64,000 bases of DNA from Bufo bufo (GCF_905171765.1 NC_053392.1:446986837-447050836); one strand, 5' to 3'. Counted from the stretch's first letter, positions 1 to 15,800 are shown. The notes: generated from the letters alone by a model not told the origin. Numbers and translations are program-made.

Positions 1-3000
1 CAGATATGCAGTATTTAGAGGGTTTTTTCACCCTAACCAAAAAGCTGTATTTCTGTCCTAAATGTGACAGTGACTTATGCAATTGTAATCACAGATGTGC
101 AGTATATTAGAGGCTTTTTTCACATCAGTATGCCAAAGCCATATTTATGGCCTAAATGTGACAGTGACTTATGCATGTGTAATCTCAGATGTGCAGTATA
201 TTAGAGGGTTTTTTCACCGTAACTATAAAGCTGTAGTTCTGTCCTAAATGTGTCAGTGACTTATGCACGTCTAATCCCAGATGTGCAGTATATTAGAGGG
301 TTTTTCACCCCAGTATGCCAAAGCCATATTTATGGCCTAATTGTGACAGTGACTTATGCATGTGTAATCTCAGATGTGCAGTATATTAGAGGGTTTTTTC
401 ACCCCAGTGTGCCAAAGCCATATTTATGGCCTAATTGTGACAGTGACTTATGCATGTGTAATCTCAGATATGCAGTATATTAGAGGGTTTTTTCACCCCA
501 GTAGGCCAAAGCCTTATTTATGGCCTAAATGTGACAGTAACTTATGCACATGTAATCACAGATGTGCAGTATATTAGAGGGATTTGTCACCCTAACAAAA
601 AAGCTGTATTTCTGTCCTAAATTTGACAGTGATTTATGCAAGTGTAATCACAGATGTGCAGTATATTAGAGGTTTTTTTTCACCCCGTAACCTAAAAGCT
701 GTATTTCTGTCCTAAATGTGACAGTGACTTATGCATGTGTAATCCCAGATGTGCAGTATATTAGAGGCTTTTTTCACCTCAGTATGCTAAAGCTGTATTT
801 CTGTCCTAAATGTGACAGTGACTTATGCATGTGTAATCTCAGATGTGCAGTATATGAGAGGGTTTTTTCATCCTAACCAAAAAGCTATATTTCTGTCCTA
901 AATGTGACAGTGCCTTATGCACGTGTAATCACAGATGTCCAGTAAATTAGAGGGTTTTTTCACCCCAGTATGAAAAATTTATGGCCTAAATGTCACAATC
1001 ACTTATGCACATTTAATCCCAGAAGTGCAGTATATTAGAGGGTATTTTCATCCCAGTATTACCAAAGCCTTATTTATGGGCTAAATGTGACAGTGACTTA
1101 TACACGTGTAATCACAGATGTGCAGTATATTAGAGTTTTTTTTCACCCTAACTAAAAAGCTGTATTTCTGTCCTAAATGTGACAGTGACTTATGCACGTG
1201 TAATCACAGATGTGCAGTATATTAGAGGGTTTTTTCACCCTAACTAAAAAGCTATATTTCTGTCCTAAATGTGACAGTGACTTATGCACGTGTAATCGCA
1301 GATGTGCAGTATATTAGAGGCTTTTTTCACCCCAGTATGCCAAAGCTGTATTTATGGCCTAAATATGATAGTGACTTATGCACGTTTAATCCCAGATGTG
1401 CAGTATATTAGATGCTTTTTTCACCCCAGTATGACAAAGCCGTATTTATGGCCTAATTGGGACAGTGACTTATGCATGTGTAATCTCAGATGTGCAGTAT
1501 ATTAGAGGGTTTTTTCATCCTAACCAAAAGCTGTATTTTTGTCCTAAATGTTCCAGTAACTTATGCACGTGTAATCACAGATGTGCAGTAAATTAGAGGG
1601 TTTTTTTACCCCAGTAACCAAAAAGCTGTATTTCTGTCCTAAATGTGACAGTGACTTATGCACGTGTATTCCCAGATGTGCAGTAAATGAGATGCTTTTT
1701 TCATCCCAGTATACCAAAGCCATATTTATGGCCTAAATGTGACAGTGACTTATGCACGTGTAATCCCAGATGTGCAGTATATTAGAGGGTTTTTTCACCC
1801 TAACCAAAAAGCTGTATTTCTGTCCTAAATGTGACAGTGACTTATGCAAGTGTAATCACAGATGTGCAGTATATTAGAGGCTTTTTTCACATCAGTATGT
1901 CAAAGCCATATTTATGGCCTAAATGTGACAGTGACTTATGCATGTGTAATCTCAGATGTGCAGTATATTAGAGGGTTTTTTCACCGTAACTATAAAGCTG
2001 TAGTTCTGTCCTAAATGTGACAGTGACTTATGCATGTCTAATCCTAGATGTGCAGTATATTAGAGGGTTTTTTCACCCTAGTATGCCAAAGCCATATTTA
2101 TGGCCTAATTGTGACAGTGACTTATGCATGTGTAATCTCAGATGTGCAGTATATTAGAGGGTTTTTTGACCGTAAGTATAAAGCTGTAGTTCTGTCCTAA
2201 ATGTGACAGTGACTTATGCATGTCTAATCCCAAATGTACAGTATATTAGAGGGTTTTTTCACCCCTGTATGCCAAAGCCGTATTTATGGCCTAAATGTGA
2301 CAGTCACTTATGCACGTCTAATCTCAGATGTGCAGTATATTAGAGGGTTTTTTCACCCCAGTAGGCCAAAGCCTTAGTTATGGCCTAAATGTGACAGTAA
2401 CTTATGCATATGTAATCACAGATGTGCAGTATATTAGAGGGTTTTGTCACTCTAACAAAAAAGCTGTATTTCTTTCCTAAATTTGACAGTGATTTATGCA
2501 AGTGTAATCACAGATGTGCAGTCTATTAGAGGTTTTTTTTCACCCTGTAACATAAAAGCTGTATTTCTGTCCTAAATGTGACAGTAACTTATGCATGTGT
2601 AATCCCAGATGTGCAGTATATTAGAGGCTTTTTTCACCTCAGTATGCCAAAGCTGTATTTCTGTCCTAAATGTGACAGTGACTTATGCATGTGTAATCTC
2701 AGATGTGCAGTATATTAGAGGCTTTTTTCACCTCAGTATGCCAAAGCTGTATTTCTGTCCTAAATGTGACAGTGACTTATGCATGTGTAATCTCAGATGT
2801 GCAGTATATTAGAGGTTTTTTTCATCCTAACCAAAAAGCTGTATTTCTGTCCTAAATGTGACAGTGACTTATGCACGTGTAATCACAGATGTCCAGTAAA
2901 TTAGAGGGTTTTTTCACCAAAGTATGCCAAAGCCAAATTTATGGCCTAAATGTGACAATCACTTATGCAGATTTAATCCCAGAAGTGCAGTATATTAGAG

Positions 3001-6000
3001 GGTTTTTTCACCCCAGTATGCCAAAGCCGTATTTATGGCCTAAATGTGACAGTGACTTATACACGTGTAATCACAGATGTGCAGTATATTAGAGTTTTTT
3101 TTCACCCTAATTAAAAAGCTGTATTTCTGTCCTAAATGTGACAGTGACTTATGCACGTGTAATCACAGATGTGCAGTATATTAGAGGGTTTTTTCACCCT
3201 AACTAAAAAGCTGTATTTCTGTCCTAAATGTGACGGTGACTAATGCTTGTGTAATCGCAGATGTGCAGTATATTAGAGGCTTTTTTCACCCCAGTATGCC
3301 AAAGCTGTATTTATGGCCTAAATGTGACAGTGACTTATGCACGTTTAATCCCAGATGTGCAGTATATTAGATGCTTTTTTCACCCCAGTATGCCAAAGCC
3401 GTATTTATGGCCTAACTGGGACAGTGACTTATGCATGTGTAATCTCAGATGTGCAGTATATTAGAGGGTTTTTTCATCCTAACCAAAAAGCTGTATTTCT
3501 GTCCTAAATGTGCCAGTGACTTATGCACGTGTAATCACAGATGTGCAGTAAATTAGAGGGTTTTTTCACCCCAGTAATCAAAAAGCTGTATTTCTGTCCT
3601 AAATGTGACAGTGACTTATGCATGTGTATTCCCAGATGTGCAGTAAATGAGAGGCTTTTTTCATCCCAGTATGCCAAAGCCATATTTATGGCCTAAATGT
3701 GACAGTGACTTATGCACGTGTAATCCCAGATGTGCAGTATATTAGAATGTTTTTTTCACCCTAACCAAAAAGCTGTATTTCTGTCCTAAATGTTGACAGT
3801 CACTTATGCTTGTCTAATCCCAGATGTGCAGTATATTAGAGGCTTTTTTTCACCCCAGTATGCCAAAGCCGTATTTATGGCCTAAATGTGACAGTCACTT
3901 ATGCATGTCTAATCCCAGATGTGCAGTATATTAGAGGCTTTTTTTACCCCAGTATGCCAAAGCCGTATTTATGGTCTAAATTTGACAGTCACTGTTGCAC
4001 GTCTAATCCCAGATGTGCAGTATATTAGAGGCTTTTTTTCACCCCAGTATGCCAAAGCCGTATTTATGGCCTAAATGTGACAGTGACTTATGCACGCGTA
4101 ATCACAGATGTGCAGTATATTAGAGTTTTTTTTCACCCTAACCAAAAAGCTGTATTTCTGTCCTAAATGTGACAGTGACTATTGCTTGTGTAATCGCAGA
4201 TGTGCAGTGTATTAGAGGTTTTTTTTCACCCTAGTATGCCAAAGCCGTATTTATGGCCTAAATGTGACAGTCAATTATGCACGTCTAATCCCAGATGTGC
4301 AGTATATTAGAGGGTTTTTACACCCCCGTAGGCCAAAGCCGTATTTATGGCCTAAATGTGACAGTAACTTATGCACATGGAATCACAGATGTGCAGTATA
4401 TTAGAGGGTTTTGTCACCCTAACAAAAAAGCTGTATTTTTGTCCTAAATTTGACAGTGATTTATGTAAGTGTAATCACAGATGTGCAGTATATTAGAGGG
4501 TTTTTTCACCCCGTAACCTAAAAGCTGTGATTCTGTCCTAAATGTGACAGTAATTTATGCATATGTAATCCCAGATGTGCAGTATATTAGAGGCTTTTTT
4601 CACCCCAGTATGCCAAAGTCGTATTTATGGCCTAAATGTGACATTGACTTATGCACATGTAATCACAGATGTGCAGTATATTAGAGTTTTTTTTTTACCC
4701 TAACCAAAAAGCTGTATTTCTGTCCTAAATGTGACAGTGACTTATGCAAGTGTAATCACAGATGTGCAGTATATTAGAGGGTTTTTTCCCCCAGATACCT
4801 AAAAGCTGTATTTCTGTCCTAAATGTGACAGTGACTTATGCACGTGTAATCCCAGATGTGCAGTATATTAGAGGGTTTTTTCACCCCTGTATGCCAAAGC
4901 CGCATTTATGGCCTAAATGTGACAGTCACTTATGCACGTCTAATCTCAGATGTGCAGTATATTAGAGGGTTTTTTCACCCCAGTAACAAAAAAGCTGTAT
5001 TTCTGTCCTAAATGTGACAGTGACTTATGCATGTGTAATCACAGATGTGCAGTATATTAGAGGGTTTTTTCACCCCAGTATGCCAAAGCCGTATTTATGG
5101 CCTAAATGTGACAGTCACTTATGCACGTCTAATCTCAGATATGCAGTATATTAGAGGGTTTTTTCACCCCAGTAGGCCAAAGCCGTATTTATGGCCTAAA
5201 TGTGACAGTGACATATGCACATGTAATCACAGATGTGCAGTATATTAGAGGGTTTTTTCACCATAGTAGGGCAAAGTCGTATGTATGGCCTAAATGTGAC
5301 AGTGACTTATGCACATGTAATCACAGATGTGCAGTATATTAGAGGGTTTTTTCACCATAGTAGTGCAAAGCCGTATGTATGGCCTCAATGTGACAGTGAC
5401 TTATGCATGTGTAATCTCAGATGTGCAGTATATTAGAGGGTTTGTTCACCCTAACAAAAAAGCTGTATTTCTGTCCTAAATGTGACAGTGATTTATGCAT
5501 GTGTAATCACAGATGTGCAGTATATTAGATGTTTTTTTCACCCTAGTATGCCAAAAGCCGTATTTATGGCCTAAATGTGACAGTGACTTATGCATGAGTA
5601 ATCAAAGATGTGCAGTATATTAGAGGATTTTTTCACCCTAACTAAAAAGCTGTATTTCTGTCCTAAATGTGACAGTGACTTATGCACGTGTAATCACAGA
5701 TGTGCAGTATATTAGAGGGTTTTTTCACCCCAATAACCAAAAAGCTGTAGTTCTGTCCTAAATGTGACAGTGACTTATGCATGTGTAATAACAGATGTGC
5801 AGTATATTAGAGGGTTTTTTCACCCCAATAACCAAAAAGCTGTAGTTCTGTCCTAAATGTGACAGTGACTTATGCATGTGTAATCACAGATGTGCAGTAT
5901 ATTAGAGGGTTTTTTCACCCCAGTATGCCAAATCCGTATTTATGGCCTAAATGTGACAGTGACTTATGCACATGTAATCACAGATGTGCAGTATATTAGA

Positions 6001-6355
6001 GGGTTTTTTCACCATAGTAGACCAAAGCCGTATGTATGGCCTAAATGTGACAGTGACTTATGCACATGTAATCACAGATGTGCAGTATATTAGAGGGTTT
6101 TTTCACCCTAACAAAAAAGCTGTATTTCTGTCCTAAATGTGACAGTGATTTATGCAAGTGTAATCACAGATGTGCAGTATATTACAGGGTTTTTTCACCC
6201 CAGTAACCTAAAAGCTGTATTTCTGTCCTAAATGTGACAGTGACTTATGCATGTGTAATCCCAGATGTGCAGTATATTAGAGGCTTTTTTCACCCAAGTA
6301 TGCCAAAGCCGTATTTATGGCCTAAATTTGATAGTGATTTATGCACATGTAATCA
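1..6355. repeat. Higher-order repeat copy 1
   Basis: The distinctive monomer ending in atgcagtatttagaggg (position 6) recurs at 6361 and 12811, which sets the higher-order period. Relative to copy 2, this copy has one extra monomer near 2609-2812, two extra monomers near 1741-1930, and one extra near 5700-5890. It lacks the 467-bp duplication that copy 2 has. All differences are whole monomers, as expected from unequal crossing-over. Confidence 0.88.
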
Positions 6356-9300
6356 CAGATATGCAGTATTTAGAGGGTTTTTTCACCCTAACCAAAAAGC
6401 TGTATTTCTGTCCTAAATGTGACAGTGACTTATGCAAGTGTAATCACAGATGTGCAGTATATTAGAGGCTTTTTTCACATCAGTATGCCAAAGCCATATT
6501 TATGGCCTAAATGTGACAGTGACTTATGCATGTGTAATCTCAGATGTGCAGTATATTAGAGGGTTTTTTCACCGTAACTATAAAGCTGTAGTTCTGTCCT
6601 AAATGTGTCAGTGACTTATGCACGTCTAATCCCAGATGTGCAGTATATTAGAGGGTTTTTTCACCCCAGTATGCCAAAGCCATATTTATGGCCTAATTGT
6701 GACAGTGACTTATGCATGTGTAATCTCAGATGTGCAGTATATTAGAGGGTTTTTTTCACCCCAGTGTGCCAAAGCCATATTTATGGCCTAATTGTGACAG
6801 TGACATATGCATGTGTAATCTCAGATATGCAGTATATTAGACGGTTTTTTCACCCCAGTAGGCCAAAGCCTTATTTATGGCCTAAATGTGACAGTAACTT
6901 ATGCACATGTAATCACAGATGTGCAGTATATTAGAGGGATTTGTCACCCTAACAAAAAAGCTGTATTTCTGTCCTAAATTTGACAGTGATTTATGCAAGT
7001 GTAATCACAGATGTGCAGTATATTAGAGGTTTTTTTTCACCCCGTAACCTAAAAGCTGTATTTCTGTCCTAAATGTGACAGTGACTTATGCATGTGTAAT
7101 CCCAGATGTGCAGTATATTAGAGGCTTTTTTCACCTCAGTATGCCAAAGCTGTATTTCTGTCCTAAATGTGACAGTGACTTATGCATGTGTAATCTCAGA
7201 TGTGCAGTATATGAGAGGGTTTTTTCATCCTAACCAAAAAGCTGTATTTCTGTCCTAAATGTGACAGTGCCTTATGCACGTGTAATCACAGATGTCCAGT
7301 AAATTAGAGGGTTTTTTCACCCCAGTATGCCAAATTTATGGCCTAAATGTCACAATCACTTATGCACATTTAATCCCAGAAGTGCAGTATATTAGAGGGT
7401 TTTTTCACCCCAGTATGCCAAAGCCGTATTTATGGCCTAAATGTGACAGTGACTTATACACGTGTAATCACAGATGTGCAGTATATTAGAGTTTTTTTTC
7501 ACCCTAACTAAAAAGCTGTATTTCTGTCCTAAATGTGACAGTGACTTATGCACGTGTAATCACAGATGTGCAGTATATTAGAGGGTATTTTCACCCTAAC
7601 TAAAAAGCTATATTTCTGTCCTAAATGTGACAGTGACTAATGCTTGTGTAATCGCAGATGTGCAGTATATTAGAGGCTTTTTTCACCCCAGTATGCCAAA
7701 GCTGTATTTATGGCCTAAATGTGACAGTGACTTATGCACGTTTAATCCCAGATGTGCAGTATATTAGATGCTTTTTTCACCCCAGTATGACAAAGCCGTA
7801 TTTATGGCCTAATTGGGACAGTGACTTATGCATGTGTAATCTCAGATGTGCAGTATATTAGAGGGTTTTTTCATCCTAACCAAAAAGCTGTATTTCTGTC
7901 CTAAATGTTCCAGTAACTTATGCACGTGTAATCACAGATGTGCAGTAAATTAGAGGTTTTTTTTTACCCCAGTAACCAAAAAGCTGTATTTCTGTCCTAA
8001 ATGTGACAGTGACTTATGCACGTGTATTCCCAGATGTGCAGTAAATGAGATGCTTTTTTCATCCCAGTATGCCAAAGCCATATTTATGGCCTAAATGTGA
8101 CAGTGACTTATGCATGTGTAATCTCAGATGTGCAGTATATTAGAGGGTTTTTTCACCGTAACTATAAAGCTGTAGTTCTGTCCTAAATGTGACAGTGACT
8201 TATGCATGTCTAATCCCAGATGTGCAGTATATTAGAGGGTTTTTTCACCCTAGTATGCCAAAGCCATATTTATGGCCTAATTGTGACAGTGACTTATGCA
8301 TGTGTAATCTCAGATGTGCAGTATATTAGAGGGTTTTTTGACCGTAAGTATAAAGCTGTAGTTCTGTCCTAAATGTGACAGTGACTTATGCATGTCTAAT
8401 CCCAGATGTACAGTATATTAGAGGGTTTTTTCACCCCTGTATGCCAAAGCCGTATTTATGGCCTAAATGTGACAGTCACTTATGCACGTCTAATCTCAGA
8501 TGTGCAGTATATTAGAGGGTTTTTTCACCCCAGTAGGCCAAAGCCTTATTTATGGCCTAAATGTGACAGTAACTTATGCATATGTAATCACAGATGTGCA
8601 GTATATTAGAGGGTTTTGTCACTCTAACAAAAAAGCTGTATTTCTGTCCTAAATTTGACAGTTATTTATGCAAGTGTAATCACAGATGTGCAGTCTATTA
8701 GAGGTTTTTTTTCACCCCGTAACATAAAAGCTGTATTTCTGTCCTAAATGTGACAGTAACTTATGCATGTGTAATCCCAGATGTGCAGTATATTAGAGGC
8801 TTTTTTCACCTCAGTATGCCAAAGCTGTATTTCTGTCCTAAATGTGACAGTGACTTATGCATGTGTAATCTCAGATGTGCAGTATATTAGAGGTTTTTTT
8901 CATCCTAACCAAAAAGCTGTATTTCTGTCCTAAATGTGACAGTGACTTATGCACGTGTAATCACAGATGTCCAGTAAATTAGAGGGTTTTTTCACCCCAG
9001 TATGCCAAAGCCAAATTTATGGCCTAAATGTGACAATCACTTATGCAGATTTAATCCCAGAAGTGCAGTATATTAGAGGGTTTTTTCACCCCAGTATGCC
9101 AAAGCCGTATTTATGGCCTAAATGTGACAGTGACTTATACACGTGTAATCACAGATGTGCAGTATATTAGAGTTTTTTTTTCACCCTAATTAAAAAGCTG
9201 TATTTCTGTCCTAAATGTGACAGTGACTTATGCACGTGTAATCACAGATGTGCAGTATATTAGAGGGTTTTTTCACCCTAACTAAAAAGCTGTATTTCTG

Positions 9301-12300
9301 TCCTAAATGTGACGGTGACTAATGCTTGTGTAATCGCAGATGTGCAGTATATTAGAGGCTTTTTTCACCCCAGTATGCCAAAGCTGTATTTATGGCCTAA
9401 ATGTGACAGTGACTTATGCACGTTTAATCCCAGATGTGCAGTATATTAGATGCTTTTTTCACCCCAGTATGCCAAAGCCGTATTTATGGCCTAACTGGGA
9501 CAGTGACTTATGCATGTGTAATCTCAGATGTGCAGTATATTAGAAGTTTTTTTTATCCTAACCAAAAAGCTGTATTTCTGTCCTAAATGTGCCAGTGACT
9601 TATGCACGTGTTATCACAGATGTGCAGTAAATTAGAGGGTTTTTTCACCCCAGTAATCAAAAAGCTGTATTTCTGTCCTAAATGTGACAGTGACTTATGC
9701 ATGTGTATTCCCAGATGTGCAGTAAATGAGAGGCTTTTTTCATCCCAGTATGCCAAAGCCATATTTATGGCCTAAATGTGACAGTGACTTATGCACGTGT
9801 AATCCCAGATGTGCAGTATATTAGAATGTTTTTTTCACCCTAACCAAAAAGCTGTATTTCTGTCCTAAATGCTGACAGTCACTTATGCTTGTCTAATCCC
9901 AGATGTGCAGTATATTAGAGGCTTTTTTTCACCCCAGTATGCCAAAGCCGTATTTATGGCCTAAATGTGATAGTCACTTATGCATGTCTAATCCCAGATG
10001 TGCAGTATATTAGAGGCTTTTTTTACCCCAGTATGCCAAAGCCGTATTTATGGTCTAAATTTGACAGTCACTGTTGCACGTCTAATCCCAGATGTGCAGT
10101 ATATTAGAGGCTTTTTTTCACCCCAGTATGCCAAAGCCGTATTTATGGCCTAAATGTGACAGTGACTTATGCACGCGTAATCACAGATGTGCAGTATATT
10201 AGAGTTTTTTTTCACCCTAACCAAAAAGCTGTATTTCTGTCCTAAATGTGACAGTGACTATTGCTTGTGTAATCGCAGATGTGCAGTGTATTAGAGGTTT
10301 TTTTTCACCCTAGTATGCCAAAGCCGTATTTATGGCCTAAATGTGACAGTCAATTATGCACGTCTAATCCCAGATGTGCAGTATATTAGAGGGTTTTTAC
10401 ACCCCCGTAGGCCAAAGCCGTATTTATGGCCTAAATGTGACAGTAACTTATGCACATGGAATCACAGATGTGCAGTATATTAGAGGGTTTTGTCACCCTA
10501 ACAAAAAAGCTGTATTTTTGTCCTAAATTTGACAGTGATTTATGCAAGTGTAATCACAGATGTGCAGTATATTAGAGGGTTTTTTCACCCCGTAACCTAA
10601 AAGCTGTGATTCTGTCCTAAATGTGACAGTAATTTATGCATATGTAATCCCAGATGTGCAGTATATTAGAGGCTTTTTTCACCCCAGTATGCCAAAGTCG
10701 TATTTATGGCCTAAATGTGACATTGACTTATGCACATGTAATCACAGATGTGCAGTATATTAGAGTTTTTTTTTTACCCTAACCAAAAAGCTGTATTTCT
10801 GTCCTAAATGTGACAGTGACTTATGCAAGTGTAATCACAGATGTGCAGTATATTAGAGGGTTTTTACACCCCCGTAGGCCAAAGCCGTATTTATGGCCTA
10901 AATGTGACAGTAACTTATGCACATGGAATCACAGATGTGCAGTATATTAGAGGGTTTTGTCACCCTAACAAAAAAGCTGTATTTTTGTCCTAAATTTGAC
11001 AGTGATTTATGCAAGTGTAATCACAGATGTGCAGTATATTAGAGGGTTTTTTCACCCCGTAACCTAAAAGCTGTGATTCTGTCCTAAATGTGACAGTAAT
11101 TTATGCATATGTAATTCCAGATGTGCAGTATATTAGAGGCTTTTTTCACCCCAGTATGCCAAAGTCGTATTTATGGCCTAAATGTGACATTGACTTATGC
11201 ACATGTAATCACAGATGTGCAGTATATTAGAGTTTTTTTTTTACCCTAACCAAAAAGCTGTATTTCTGTCCTAAATGTGACAGTGACTTATGCAAGTGTA
11301 ATCACAGATGTGCAGTATATTAGAGGGTTTTTTCCCCCAGATACCTAAAAGCTGTATTTCTGTCCTAAATGTGACAGTGACTTATGCACGTGTAATCCCA
11401 GATGTGCAGTATATTAGAGGGTTTTTTCACCCCTGTATGCCAAAGCCGCATTTATGGCCTAAATGTGACAGTCACTTATGCACGTCTAATCTCAGATGTG
11501 CAGTATATTAGAGGGTTTTTTCACCCCAGTAACAAAAAAGCTGTATTTCTGTCCTAAATGTGACAGTGACTTATGCATGTGTAATCACAGATGTGCAGTA
11601 TATTAGAGGGTTTTTTCACCCCAGTATGCCAAAGCCGTATTTATGGCCTAAATGTGACAGTCACTTATGCACGTCTAATCTCAGATGTGCAGTATATTAG
11701 AGGGTTTTTTCACCCCAGTAGGCCAAAGCTGTATTTATGGCCTAAATGTGACAGTGACTTATGCACATGTAATCACAGATGTGCAGTATATTAGAGGGTT
11801 TTTTCACCATAGTAGGGCAAAGTCGTATGTATGGCCTAAATGTGACAGTGACTTATGCACATGTAATCACAGATGTGCAGTATATTAGAGGGTTTTTTCA
11901 CCATAGTAGGGCAAAGCCGTATGTATGGCCTCAATGTGACAGTGACTTATGCATGTGTAATCTCAGATGTGCAGTATATTAGAGGGTTTGTTCACCCTAA
12001 CAAAAAAGCTGTATTTCTGTCCTAAATGTGACAGTGATTTATGCATGTGTAATCACAGATGTGCAGTATATTAGATGTTTTTTTCACCCTAGTATGCCAA
12101 AAGCCGTATTTATGGCCTAAATGTGACAGTGACTTATGCATGAGTAATCAAAGATGTGCAGTATATTAGAGGATTTTTTCACCCTAACTAAAAAGCTGTA
12201 TTTCTGTCCTAAATGTGACAGTGACTTATGCACGTGTAATCACAGATGTGCAGTATATTAGAGGGTTTTTTCACCCCAATAACCAAAAAGCTGTAGTTCT

Positions 12301-12805
12301 GTCCTAAATGTGACAGTGACTTATGCATGTGTAATCACAGATGTGCAGTATATTAGAGGGTTTTTTCACCCCAGTATGCCAAATCCGTATTTATGGCCTA
12401 AATGTGACAGTGACTTATGCACATGTAATCACAGATGTGCAGTATATTAGAGGGTTTTTTCACCATAGTAGACCAAAGCGTATGTATGGCCTAAATGTGA
12501 CAGTGACTTATGCACATGTAATCACAGATGTGCAGTATATTAGAGGGTTTTTTCACCCTAACAAAAAAGCTGTATTTCTGTCCTAAATGTGACAGTGATT
12601 TATGCAAGTGTAATCACAGATGTGCAGTATATTACAGGGTTTTTTCACCCCAGTAACCTAAAAGCTGTATTTCTGTCCTAAATGTGACAGTGACTTATGC
12701 ATGTGTAATCCCAGATGTGCAGTATATTAGAGGCTTTTTTCACCCAAGTATGCCAAAGCCGTATTTATGGCCTAAATTTGATAGTGATTTATGCACATGT
12801 AATCA
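6356..12805. repeat. Higher-order repeat copy 2
   Basis: This copy aligns with copy 1 almost base for base. The offset steps by whole monomers: 6355-6356 at the start, about 6172 then 6078-6079 in the middle, 6546 after the 467-bp duplication, and 6450-6451 at the end. By eye, mismatches between copies are only a few per kilobase, so the duplication of the 6-kb block is recent compared with the divergence between adjacent monomers. Confidence 0.88.
10391..11324. repeat. Recent 467-bp (five-monomer) tandem duplication
   Basis: The unit 10391-10857 is repeated at 10858-11324. By eye I find one difference, gtaatcccag against gtaattccag. Copy 1 has a single version beginning near 4312. This is the youngest rearrangement visible in the array. 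Confidence 0.9.
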
Positions 12806-15800
12806 CAGATATGCAGTATTTAGAGGGTTTTTTCACCCTAACCAAAAAGCTGTATTTCTGTCCTAAATGTGACAGTGACTTATGCAAGTGTAATCACAGA
12901 TGTGCAGTATATTAGAGGCTTTTTTCACATCAGTATGCCAAAGCCATATTTATGGCCTAAATGTGACAGTGACTTATGCATGTGTAATCTCAGATGTGCA
13001 GTATATTAGAGGGTTTTTTCACCGTAACTATAAAGCTGTAGTTCTGTCCTAAATGTGTCAGTGACTTATGCACGTCTAATCCCAGATGTGCAGTATATTA
13101 GAGGGTTTTTTCACTCCAGTATGCCAAAGCCATATTTATGGCCTAATTGTGACAGTGACTTATGCATGTGTAATCTCAGATGTGCAGTATATTAGAGGGT
13201 TTTTTCACCCCAGTGTGCCAAAGCCATATTTATGGCCTAATTGTGACAGTGACTTATGCATGTGTAATCTCAGATATGCAGTATATTAGAGTGTTTTTTT
13301 ACCCCAGTAGGCCAAAGCCTTATTTATGGCCTAAATGTGACAGTAACTTATGCACATGTAATCACAGATGTGCAGTATATTAGAGGGATTTGTCACCCTA
13401 ACAAAAAAGCTGTATTTCTGTCCTAAATTTGACAGTGATTTATGCAAGTGTAATCACAGATGTGCAGTATATTAGAGGTTTTTTTTCACCCCGTAACCTA
13501 AAAGCTGTATTTCTGTCCTAAATGTGACAGTGACTTATGCATGTGTAATCCCAGATGTGCAGTATATTAGAGGCTTTTTTCACCTCAGTATGCCAAAGCT
13601 GTATTTCTGTCCTAAATGTGACAGTGACTTATGCATGTGTAATCTCAGATGTGCAGTATATGAGAGGGTTTTTTCATCCTAACCAAAAAGCTGTATTTCT
13701 GTCCTAAATGTGACAGTGCCTTATGCACGTGTAATCACAGATGTCCAGTAAATTAGAGGGTTTTTTCACCCCAGTATGCCAAATTTATGGCCTAAATGTC
13801 ACAATCACTTATGCACATTTAATCCCAGAAGTGCAGTATATTAGAGGGTTTTTTCACCCCAGTATGCCAAAGCCGTATTTATGGCCTAAATGTGACAGTG
13901 ACTTATACACGTGTAATCACAGATGTGCAGTATATTAGAGTTTTTTTTCACCCTAACTAAAAAGCTGTATTTCTGTCCTAAATGTGACAGTGACTTATGC
14001 ACGTGTAATCACAGATGTGCAGTATATTAGAGGGTTTTTTCACCCTAACTAAAAAGCTATATTTCTGTCCTAAATGTGACAGTGACTAATGCTTGTGTAA
14101 TCGCAGATGTGCAGTATATTAGAGGCTTTTTTCACCCCAGTATGCCAAAGCTGTATTTATGGCCTAAATGTGACAGTGACATATGCACTTTTAATCCCAG
14201 ATGTGCAGTATATTAGATGCTTTTTTCACCCCAGTATGACAAAGCCGTATTTATGGCCTAATTGGGACAGTGACTTATGCATGTATAATCTCAGATGTGC
14301 AGTATATTAGAGGGTTTTTTCATCCTAACCAAAAAGCTGTATTTCTGTCCTAAATGTTCCAGTAACTTATGCACGTGTAATCACAGATGTGCAGTAAATT
14401 AGAGGGGTTTTTTACCCCAGTAACCAAAAAGCTGTATTTCTGTCCTAAATGTGACAGTGACTTATGCACGTGTATTCCCAGATGTGCAGTAAATGAGATG
14501 CTTTTTTCATCCCAGTATGCCAAAGCCATATTTATGGCCTAAATGTGACAGTGACTTATGCACGTGTAATCCCAGATGTGCAGTATATTAGAGGGTTTTT
14601 TCACCCTAACCAAAAAGCTGTATTTCTGTCCTAAATGTGACAGTGACTTATGCAAGTGTAATCACAGATGTGCAGTATATTAGAGGCTTTTTTCACATCA
14701 GTATGTCAAAGCCATATTTATGGCCTAAATGTGACAGTGACTTATGCATGTGTAATCTCAGATGTGCAGTATATTAGAGGGTTTTTTCACCGTAACTATA
14801 AAGCTGTAGTTCTGTCCTAAATGTGACAGTGACTTATGCATGTCTAATCCCAGATGTGCAGTATATTAGAGGGTTTTTTCACCCTAGTATGCCAAAGCCA
14901 TATTTATGGCCTAATTGTGACAGTGACTTATGCATGTGTAATCTCAGATGTGCAGTATATTAGAGGTTTTTTTGACCGTAAGTATAAAGCTGTAGTTCTG
15001 TCCTAATTGTGACAGTGACTTATGCATGTCTAATCCCAGATGTACAGTATATTAGAGGGTTTTTTCACCCCTGTATGCCAAAGCCGTATTTATGGCCTAA
15101 ATGTGACAGTCACTTATGCACGTCTAATCTCAGATGTGCAGTATATTAGAGGGTTTTTTCACCCCAGTAGGCCAAAGCCTTATTTATGGCCTAAATGTGA
15201 CAGTAACTTATGCATATGTAATCACAGATGTGCAGTATATTAGAGGGTTTTGTCACCCTAACAAAAAAGCTGTATTTCTGTCCTAAATTTGACAGTGATT
15301 TATGCAAGTGTAATCACAGATGTGCAGTCTATTAGAGGTTTTTTTTCACCCCGTAACATAAAAGCTGTATTTCTGTCCTAAATGTGACAGTAACTTATGC
15401 ATGTGTAATCCCAGATGTGCAGTATATTAGAGGCTTTTTTCACCTCAGTATGCCAAAGCTGTATTTCTGTCCTAAATGTGACAGTGACTTATGCATGTGT
15501 AATCTCAGATGTGCAGTATATTAGAGGTTTTTTTCATCCTAACCAAAAAGCTGTATTTCTGTCCTAAATGTGACAGTGACTTATGCACGTGTAATCACAG
15601 ATGTCCAGTAAATTAGAGGGTTTTGTCACCCCAGTATGCCAAAGCCAAATTTATGGCCTAAATGTGACAATCACTTATGCAGATTTAATCCCAGAAGTGC
15701 AGTATATTAGAGGGTTTTTTCACCCCAGTATGCCAAAGGCGTATTTATGGCCTAAATGTGACAGTGACTTATACACGTGTAATCACAGATGTGCAGTATA

